Part shown: piece after piece, positions 5,574 to 9,309 of the stretch | Layout: each line of letters starts with the position of its first letter | How positions within the stretch are numbered: the stretch's first letter is position 1 | Source: Spirochaeta sp. | Lineage (GTDB): Bacteria > Spirochaetota > Spirochaetia > DSM-27196 > Alkalispirochaetaceae | Assembly (NCBI GenBank): GCA_027859055.1 | Contig: JAQIBO010000377.1 | Coordinates: forward strand, 1-9,309 | Direction of reading: 5' to 3' | DNA length: 9,309 nt | Program-made: the position numbers and the translations under genes | Notes under the pieces: generated by a model | The model's input: only the letters and a program-made list of their open reading frames with translations | The model's database searches: none | What the model was told of the DNA's origin: nothing

Positions 5574-5801
5574 ATGAAAACCGTGAACACACACGAGGCA
5601 AAAACCCACCTTTCCCGCATCCTTCAGGAAGTGTCTGAGGGCGAGGTATATATTATCAGCCGTAACGGCGTACCGGTCGCAGAGTTGCGCAAGCGCGAGC
5701 AGAAAGAGCGCACGACCGTTGATCCGATCCTGTCTCGCACCGTTCTCAATTATGATCCGATAGAAGACCTCGCGAATAACGAATGGGGAGATATCGATTG
5801 A
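5574..5801 (+). CDS. Phd/YefM-family antitoxin (VapB partner)
   Basis: A 75-residue antitoxin. The N-terminus (MKTVNTHEAKTHLSRILQEV, then YIISRNGVPVAELRK) is the Phd/YefM DNA-binding domain, in which Phd-type dimers bind operator palindromes. The C-terminus (DPILSRTVLNYDPIEDLAN, EWGDID) is the acidic segment expected to fold over the toxin active site. There is no ribosome-binding site before the ATG at 5574, although a possible promoter ends just upstream. Its stop codon overlaps the toxin start. The gene is intact and of normal length. By family behaviour it both neutralises the toxin and represses the operon. Confidence 0.9.
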   Translation: MKTVNTHEAKTHLSRILQEVSEGEVYIISRNGVPVAELRKREQKERTTVDPILSRTVLNYDPIEDLANNEWGDID

Positions 5802-6178
5802 TTATCCTCGACACGTGCGCGCTCCTATGGCTCGCTCAAGGAAGCGGGCGACTCACGGAAGAAACCCTCCTCCGCATCGACAAGGAACAGGACGTTACCG
5901 TCTCGGCGATAAGCGCGTTTGAAATCGCTATCAAATACAAAAAGGGTAAGCTCTCTCTCGCGATTCCCTCTGAGGAGTGGTGGCACCGTGCTATCCAGCA
6001 CCACCGGCTTGAGGTGCTGTCACTGACCGCACAGACGATGATCAGCGCCACCCGCCTACCTGCGATTCACTCCGACCCGGCCGACCGGTTCATCATCGCA
6101 GCGGCGATAGAACGATCGGTGCCGGTCGTGACAGCAGATGCGCGATTTACCGAGTACGGGGTCAGTGTTTTTTGTTGA
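5798..6178 (+). CDS. vapC: PIN-domain ribonuclease toxin (VapC-like)
   Basis: A 126-residue PIN-domain toxin. The start is taken as TTG 5798 because GGGGAG (5785-5790) lies seven bases before it. An ATG at 5783 would add five residues (MGRYR) but has no ribosome site. The frame begins IILDTCALLWLAQ, carrying the first catalytic Asp. SAISAFEIAIKYKKGKL carries the Glu, and DPADRFIIAAAIERS and VTADARFTEYGV carry the later Asp residues. The acidic set for metal binding is therefore complete. The TTG overlaps the antitoxin stop, giving tight coupling. The PIN family cleaves RNA, often tRNA or rRNA; the target here is unknown. The subtype pairs with Phd-type antitoxins. A 61-base piece of the C-terminal coding region is repeated at 7048-7108. 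Confidence 0.9.
   Translation: MIILDTCALLWLAQGSGRLTEETLLRIDKEQDVTVSAISAFEIAIKYKKGKLSLAIPSEEWWHRAIQHHRLEVLSLTAQTMISATRLPAIHSDPADRFIIAAAIERSVPVVTADARFTEYGVSVFC
6094..6154 (+). repeat. VapC C-terminal segment, copy 1
   Basis: These 61 bases within the intact toxin gene recur in the same orientation at 7048-7108 with three differences. The repeated part encodes IAAAIERSVPVVTADARFTE. Confidence 0.9.
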
Positions 6179-6200
6179 TAAGGTACCGGGGCGATACAGG

Positions 6201-6361
6201 AAAACGCGCCTTTAAGGATACCGGAGCCTATGGCCTCCTCGTTTCTCACGCGATGCGCACCTCGAGGAGACAGCTGTATCCAGGTCCTTTACCGGGAATC
6301 GAGCCGATCCGGACGTTTGAAAACGAACTTCGTTCCGATCGAGGACCACCGCGCCCTCGCA
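6201..6361 (+). pseudogene. Degenerate second copy of the zinc-ribbon/phosphatase junction
   Basis: Right after the toxin gene the sequence matches 2561-2698: end of the zinc-ribbon gene (KRAFKDTGAYGLL), then the phosphatase start (MRTSRRQLYPGPLPGIEPIR). A one-base deletion before the ATG at 6253 fuses the two frames. At TTCCG (6333-6337) the match jumps from 2694-2698 to 2852-2856, a 158-base deletion between two TTCCG copies. It then follows 2857-2880 (GATCGAGGACCACCGCGCCC against GATCGAGGATTACCACGCTC) before fading. The HCX5R catalytic loop is absent. This is a dead fragment of a paralogous zinc-ribbon/phosphatase pair, with the front of that pair replaced by the vapBC-type module. Confidence 0.8.
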
Positions 6362-6420
6362 GAGACCCGTGTATTTCATTCGTGATTGACGACATTTCTT
6401 GACGCCGTTCTCCGTTGTCC

Positions 6421-6738
6421 TTAAAACCCGGTTATCAGAAGATCGATCGCCGAGACAACATCCTGACGGTGTGCTTGGAGCGACGACACAACCGGTCCGA
6501 GGACCCCGACCGGTACGGCGGTGAGTTCCGTAACGAAGATAACGAAAGAGCCCATCTCTACGGACACAACGAGATGAACTCGATCGATGGGAGTCGCCGA
6601 AAGCGCCGACTCCGGACGAACCGGGCAGACAACGCGGGTCGGTAGGACCGACGTCGCGTCTGATTGTACGTCCAAGAGATAGGGTGTCCGGGTCCTGGTA
6701 TTTCGGTTGGTATTGGTGTGGAGATCAAATTGTGCCAT
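6421..6738 (-). CDS. ccdB: CcdB-family gyrase-poison toxin
   Basis: A 105-residue protein matching CcdB along its length: MAQFDLHTNTNRNTRTRTPY, LLDVQSDATSVLPTRVVCPV, IDRVHLVVSVEMGSFVIFVT, LTAVPVGVLG, and the C-terminal helix VVSAIDLLITGF. CcdB of plasmid F binds the GyrA dimer and poisons DNA gyrase. In that protein the last residues Trp99-Gly100-Ile101 are essential; here the aligned end is Thr-Gly-Phe, so only the Gly is kept. Related chromosomal proteins vary at this site, so this does not prove inactivity. The ATG at 6738 overlaps the antitoxin stop as ATGA. The frame is intact and ends in TAA at 6423-6421. Confidence 0.85.
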   Translation of the reverse strand: MAQFDLHTNTNRNTRTRTPYLLDVQSDATSVLPTRVVCPVRPESALSATPIDRVHLVVSVEMGSFVIFVTELTAVPVGVLGPVVSSLQAHRQDVVSAIDLLITGF

Positions 6739-6956
6739 CAGAAATCGCGAAACTCATCGCCCAGGACACCGTGTTCATCGATTGTCGATGCGTAATCGCG
6801 AATCCGTTCCCGGTTTTCCTCCCGCCAGCGCGCGGCGGCCTCATCAGCGATACGCAACCGTAGCGCGTCCTCCAGAATCCGTGAGAGCTGGAGGCCGTGC
6901 TTGCGGGCCGTTTCCAGAAGCTCCTTGTCGACACTCACATTAGTACGCGCTTTCAT
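6738..6956 (-). CDS. ccdA: CcdA-family antitoxin
   Basis: A 72-residue antitoxin. The N-terminus (MKARTNVSVDKELLETARKH) is the ribbon-helix-helix DNA-binding domain; the rest (LSRILEDALR, AARWREENRERIRDY, then EHGVLGDEFRDF) is the helical, CcdB-wrapping tail typical of CcdA. ATG 6956 is preferred because the protein then starts exactly at the conserved strand; a GTG at 6974 would add six unlikely residues. No convincing ribosome site is visible. The gene is intact and coupled to the toxin by ATGA. By family behaviour the CcdA-CcdB complex represses its own promoter. Confidence 0.9.
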   Translation of the reverse strand: MKARTNVSVDKELLETARKHGLQLSRILEDALRLRIADEAAARWREENRERIRDYASTIDEHGVLGDEFRDF

Positions 6957-6972
6957 GCATCTATCGTAACAC

Positions 6973-6985
6973 ACACAGCATGTGT
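6973..6985. promoter_or_regulatory. Possible ccdAB operator
   Basis: ACACA-GCA-TGTGT, a short inverted repeat 17 bases before the ccdA start, in an alternating purine-pyrimidine stretch. The position suits autoregulation by the CcdA ribbon-helix-helix domain, but five-base arms can occur by chance. Confidence 0.25.
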
Positions 6986-7047
6986 ATGGATATATCTACC
7001 CCGTCTTCCATCGCGGAAAACCGTTGGGCGTATCGTATCCCGCACGG

Positions 7048-7108
7048 CATCGCAACGGCGATAGAAAGATCGGTGCCGGTCGTGACAGTAGATGCGCGAT
7101 TTACCGAG
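7048..7108 (+). pseudogene. VapC C-terminal fragment, copy 2
   Basis: These 61 bases match 6094-6154 of the intact toxin gene at 58 positions, encoding ATAIERSVPVVTVDARFTE. The similarity stops sharply on both sides, so no antitoxin and no N-terminal toxin half are present. It is a dead fragment produced by local duplication, or the relic of a second closely related toxin gene. Confidence 0.8.
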
Positions 7109-7133
7109 GGAATCCGATGGAACAGACACAAAA

Positions 7134-7174
7134 ACACCCCGGACCCTCGCGTAACGGCTACCGGCTCGGGGTGT
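7134..7174 (-). terminator. Possible intrinsic terminator
   Basis: ACACCCCG (7134-7141) and CGGGGTGT (7167-7174) form an exact 8-bp inverted repeat around 25 bases. Read on the minus strand, the stem is followed by TTTTTG, as in an intrinsic terminator ending transcripts that come from the FGE-type gene region. The loop is larger than usual. Confidence 0.4.
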
Positions 7175-7284
7175 CAACTCTTGTTTGTCCGCTCGCGTAT
7201 GGACGTCCATACCGACGGACACGGGCGTGGTCTGTTCACCTATTGCGCACGTAGCGTTGCTACCCGATAACGGTGCGCATCTCA

Positions 7285-7304
7285 TGTGAGCTCATCGCGG
7301 ACAA
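7285..7304 (-). repeat. Short copy of the target gene's 3' end
   Basis: Minus strand TTGTCCGCGATGAGCTCACA matches the end of the FGE-type gene (7577-7557, TTGTCCGCGATTGAGTTCACA) with one substitution and one missing T. It forms the end of the accessory-gene fragment and supplies that fragment's stop codon. Confidence 0.7.
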
Positions 7305-7378
7305 TGCAGAAACGCGTTGAGTTCTTCCTGTGCTTCCTCCGGGTTGTGTACCGGCACCCGAAATACTTTGTACTGCAT
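7292..7378 (-). pseudogene. N-terminal fragment resembling the DGR HRDC-type accessory protein
   Basis: A 28-codon frame from ATG 7378 to TGA 7294-7292 reads MQYKVFRVPVHNPEE, then AQEELNAFLH and CPR. The first 24 residues match, from memory, the start of the HRDC-domain accessory proteins encoded beside reverse transcriptases of diversity-generating retroelements (general pattern: M-Y-V-F-I-P, then E-A-E-LN-FL, then RSHRVL). Here the sequence departs right after AFL, where it passes into the 20-base copy of the target gene's 3' end. Most of the gene is therefore missing. An A-rich stretch lies upstream (ATG preceded by AAAAAAAAGTAGCAT), with no clear ribosome site. The identification fits the neighbouring gene, which is of the class most often used as a DGR target, but is from recall of the family. 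Confidence 0.55.
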
Positions 7379-7433
7379 ATGCTACTTTTTTTTACCGTGC
7401 GGTGGACAGATCGTACTGACATCTGGGCTACGC

Positions 7434-7463
7434 GCCGTGGCGCCCGAAAACGGTCGCCACGGC
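7434..7463. repeat. Strong 9-bp hairpin with inner CCG-AAAA-CGG
   Basis: GCCGTGGCG (7434-7442) and CGCCACGGC (7455-7463) are perfect inverted copies. The loop itself holds CCG-AAAA-CGG, giving a nearly continuous stem closed by a four-base loop. Neither side is followed by a T run, so it is not a classical terminator. It lies about 100 bases after the stop of the FGE-type gene. Confidence 0.7.
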
Positions 7464-7511
7464 CCGCTCCTATCACGCTATGTAGGTACCGCCCCTCGGG
7501 CCTGCTTGCTC

Positions 7512-7527
7512 CGGGCGGCTCCGCCCG
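7512..7527. repeat. GC hairpin 37 bases after the variable-region gene
   Basis: CGGGCG-GCTC-CGCCCG, a 6-bp GC stem with a tetraloop, lies just downstream (minus strand) of the FGE-type gene stop. DGR variable regions are often followed by a short hairpin or cruciform needed for retrohoming. Position and form fit, but GC-rich DNA gives such hairpins readily. Confidence 0.4.
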
Positions 7528-7556
7528 CCCAGAGCCGCCGTCCCTCCTCTACTCGC

Positions 7557-7577
7557 TGTGAACTCAATCGCGGACAA
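7557..7577 (-). repeat. 3' end of the variable-region gene, partner of the 7285-7304 copy
   Basis: The last codons, stop and first untranslated bases of the FGE-type gene recur at 7304-7285. In a DGR this invariant segment after the last variable codon is where the initiation of mutagenic homing (IMH) element lies and where variable region and template repeat share sequence. Confidence 0.7.
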
Positions 7578-9309
7578 GCCGGAACCCGCGGTTGTCGGAC
7601 GAGTAGCCCGGGCTGTTGCCGCAGCGATAGGCTACCCGCGTGCCACTCGCGTCGAGGAACCAACTGCCGCCACGAAAGACGCGGTAACTGCCGGAGACCG
7701 GCCCGGTAGGATCATTCTGCGGCGAGTCGTCATAGTAGTCGTTGTCGTACCAATCCCAGCACCACTCCCACACGTTGCCGCTCATGTCGTTTAACCCCAG
7801 CTCGTTGGCCTGCTTTTGTCCTACCGGCCGTGTCCGCCCACTTGAATTACGGTCATACCACGCCACGTCATCTGCGTCGTTGCTGCCGGCGTAGGTGGTG
7901 TCCCGCGCATCCTGTCCCCCTCGCGCTGCGTACTCCCACTCCGCTTCCGTCGGCAATCGCCACCCGTCGGCACTCCGGTTCCACGTGACATTGTTTCCGT
8001 TGATCCGGTACGCCGGGGTCAGTCCATTCTGCTCACTCAACCAGTTGGCGTAACGTACCGCGTCGTACCAACTCACGTTGATAACCGGCCGCGCGCCACG
8101 GCCCCATCCCTCGTCATCCGGACGGTCAGCTCCGGTCGCCCCGGCAAAGCGATCGTACTCGGTAAAGGTAACCTCGGTCTGCATGATGATGAAGGGATCA
8201 AGAGAGACCGTATGGACCGGACGCTCGTCCGAGCCTCCGCCGCTCGACGTCCCCATGCGGAACGTGCCTCCTTCTACGTATATCCCCGGTAATCCCTGCA
8301 CCCGTAGCGCGATCGTTGCCCCCGCACGGATAGAAGTACTCACGCGTCGAATACTTCCTACCCCGTCGCTCGCGACGACGATACGCTCGCCTTCTTCAAT
8401 CTGCAATTGAGGCGTCACAGCATCACTCGCTACGGTTGTTGCCTCTTCTCCGTCGACCAGGATCGTCACCGGCCCAGAAAATCCAGACAATATCACCCGT
8501 ACGGTCCCAACGATAGACTCCGCCTCAGCAACGCGGTCCCTTGGCGGGAACGCGCTCACGTTCTGCCGCGGATACTCACTTTCAACGATCCCGTTGGACA
8601 CGATATTGCGTACCCGCGCCGACTGCGCAACGACGAGATACCGATCGTTCTCCTCATCCCGCTCTATATTCCAGGTAATTTCTCCGGCAAGTGCTCCCGC
8701 CTGTACCGCATCGTTGAGCTCCATCGCGGCGGCCGGAGGGTCATTCTCGCCATTGAAGTCTTTGACAACCTGATAACCCTCAAGAGGTAGCCACTCCTTT
8801 GTACTACTCACAATAAACGGCCACTGGCGCGTATTGCGGTCGTACTCTCCGATCTCCAGCGCTACGTCGCTCCCTTTGAGGGTCCATGTGGAGCGGCGGA
8901 GTGTGGAAAGGGCATCCTCAAACTGACTGCGAATCTCCGCGGTTTGTTGCTCCTCCTGGGATTCCATCTCTTGTTGCGCCGAGTTGATGCGCCGTGTCTG
9001 CTCGCCTCTCAGAGTGTTGCGTTCCTGGGTGATACGCGCGTTAAACTCCTCGTCGCTCTCCCAGACCGGTTCCTGGTTGCTGAGTTCTGCAAGACGTGGC
9101 TGGAATGACGCGGTGATCTCACTGCGGGTGCGGCGCCACGCCGCCTCGTACTCCGTCTCTACCTCTTCTATCACCGCCTCAAGGCGTTCTATCGTGGCAA
9201 TCAGGATGTCCGGATCCTCGCTCCGAGCGTCCTCGGCAAGACGCTGCATCTCCTGTCGGCGTGCGCTTGCAAGGCGCGCAAGCTCTGCCTGCTCCGCCTG
9301 CGCGGTTGC
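7564..9309 (-). CDS. Coiled-coil protein with C-terminal FGE/C-type-lectin domain, likely DGR target (5' partial)
   Basis: The frame is open to the right edge, so the N-terminus is missing; 581 residues are visible. Residues ~1-140 are a charged, Glu/Arg-rich coiled coil. Residues ~145-260 form a region of unknown fold (QWPFIVSSTKEWLPLEGYQV). Residues ~267-338 resemble a PEGA-like beta domain (SGPVTILVDGEEA). From ~343 to the end is the formylglycine-generating-enzyme (SUMF1) fold: GGTFRMG, RPVINVSWYDAVRYANWLSE, WRLPTEAEWEYAARGG, MSGNVWEWCWDWY, RVFRGGSW and a final RGFRLVRD. The two active-site cysteines of true FGE, expected just after RGGSW, are absent, so it is a binding protein rather than an oxidase. 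The terminal ~40 residues have the layout of the variable region of DGR target proteins. The protein is probably surface or envelope located, but the signal sequence would lie outside the window. Confidence 0.85.
   Translation of the reverse strand, partial: ATAQAEQAELARLASARRQEMQRLAEDARSEDPDILIATIERLEAVIEEVETEYEAAWRRTRSEITASFQPRLAELSNQEPVWESDEEFNARITQERNTLRGEQTRRINSAQQEMESQEEQQTAEIRSQFEDALSTLRRSTWTLKGSDVALEIGEYDRNTRQWPFIVSSTKEWLPLEGYQVVKDFNGENDPPAAAMELNDAVQAGALAGEITWNIERDEENDRYLVVAQSARVRNIVSNGIVESEYPRQNVSAFPPRDRVAEAESIVGTVRVILSGFSGPVTILVDGEEATTVASDAVTPQLQIEEGERIVVASDGVGSIRRVSTSIRAGATIALRVQGLPGIYVEGGTFRMGTSSGGGSDERPVHTVSLDPFIIMQTEVTFTEYDRFAGATGADRPDDEGWGRGARPVINVSWYDAVRYANWLSEQNGLTPAYRINGNNVTWNRSADGWRLPTEAEWEYAARGGQDARDTTYAGSNDADDVAWYDRNSSGRTRPVGQKQANELGLNDMSGNVWEWCWDWYDNDYYDDSPQNDPTGPVSGSYRVFRGGSWFLDASGTRVAYRCGNSPGYSSDNRGFRLVRD
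7570..7683 (-). other. Putative DGR variable region
   Basis: The last ~38 codons run from RVFRGGSW to GFRLVRD. In FGE-fold DGR targets this is the segment copied from a template repeat, with AAY codons in the template giving scattered changes. Here the positions that are usually Asn in templates hold mixed residues: F after RV; FLD, S, G, T and V after the Trp; CGN; GYSSDN. The framework residues R, GGSW, R, Y-R, P and GFR are kept. A template repeat was looked for by eye on both strands and not found in the window. Confidence 0.5.

Noticed and set aside
6165..6175. T6 run as a terminator after the toxin gene
   Set aside because: It lies inside the last codons of the toxin gene and has no stem before it.
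7286..7709. Plus-strand frames across the region after the FGE-type gene
   Set aside because: They overlap the variable-region gene antisense, and their products are rich in Arg, Pro and Ala without domain-like patterns.
7564..8283. True formylglycine-generating enzyme activity
   Set aside because: The cysteine pair expected after the RGGSW motif is absent; the fold is kept but not the active site.
8078..8790. Plus-strand frames opposite the FGE-type gene
   Set aside because: They are shadows of the well-supported minus-strand coding sequence.
7285..9309. A complete, active diversity-generating retroelement
   Set aside because: No reverse transcriptase and no adenine-rich template repeat are in the window. 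Only a target-like gene and an accessory-like fragment are seen.
1..9309. CRISPR array, tRNA, rRNA or insertion sequence
   Set aside because: No regularly spaced repeats, cloverleaf-like segments, rRNA signatures, transposase frames or terminal inverted repeats were seen.

Overview
The window looks like chromosomal DNA, rich in accessory genes, from a GC-rich motile bacterium, most plausibly a free-living spirochaete. That assignment is inference. It rests on flagellar switch genes, a secreted LPP20/DUF4384 protein and a large coiled-coil protein ending in a formylglycine-generating-enzyme (FGE) type lectin fold. No rRNA, tRNA, CRISPR array or insertion sequence was seen.

Layout. Positions 1-2269 hold a minus-strand operon: a hypothetical gene whose frame changes by -1 near 2079-2083, then a secreted DUF4384 protein (stop at 45), then the probable start of a further gene at 14. 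A divergent intergenic region (2270-2396) separates it from a plus-strand pair, a small zinc-ribbon protein and a PTP-type phosphatase. The phosphatase gene converges on a truncated PIN-domain toxin remnant (3124-3327). Positions 3341-5206 hold a compact, translationally coupled minus-strand operon of three flagellar-switch-like genes: a divergent SpoA protein, a FliN-like protein, and a complete FliM fused at its C-terminus to the middle domain of FliG. Positions 5346-5546 carry a start-less coding fragment. Next come an intact Phd/VapC-type toxin-antitoxin pair (5574-6178), a broken second copy of the zinc-ribbon/phosphatase junction, and an intact ccdAB-type pair on the minus strand (6421-6956). 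The 6957-7563 region has no complete gene but holds a third PIN remnant, a possible terminator, strong hairpins and a 28-codon fragment resembling the start of the HRDC-type accessory gene of diversity-generating retroelements (DGRs). From 7564 to the right edge runs the 3' part of a gene for an FGE-fold protein whose last ~40 codons look like a DGR variable region.

Two things stand out. First, the FliM-FliG(M) fusion with two small SpoA partners lacks the FliG torque domain. It looks like a reduced or alternative switch complex in which the FliM-binding EHPQ module of FliG is carried in cis. Second, the right-hand part looks like a DGR target gene followed by the wreckage of its accessory region: the accessory-gene fragment runs directly into a 20-base copy of the target gene's 3' end. 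No template repeat or reverse transcriptase is present in the window, so an active DGR is not shown.

The middle of the window has been heavily rearranged. It has three separate PIN-toxin sequences, a duplicated gene junction with an internal 158-base deletion bounded by TTCCG, and several truncated genes next to toxin-antitoxin modules.
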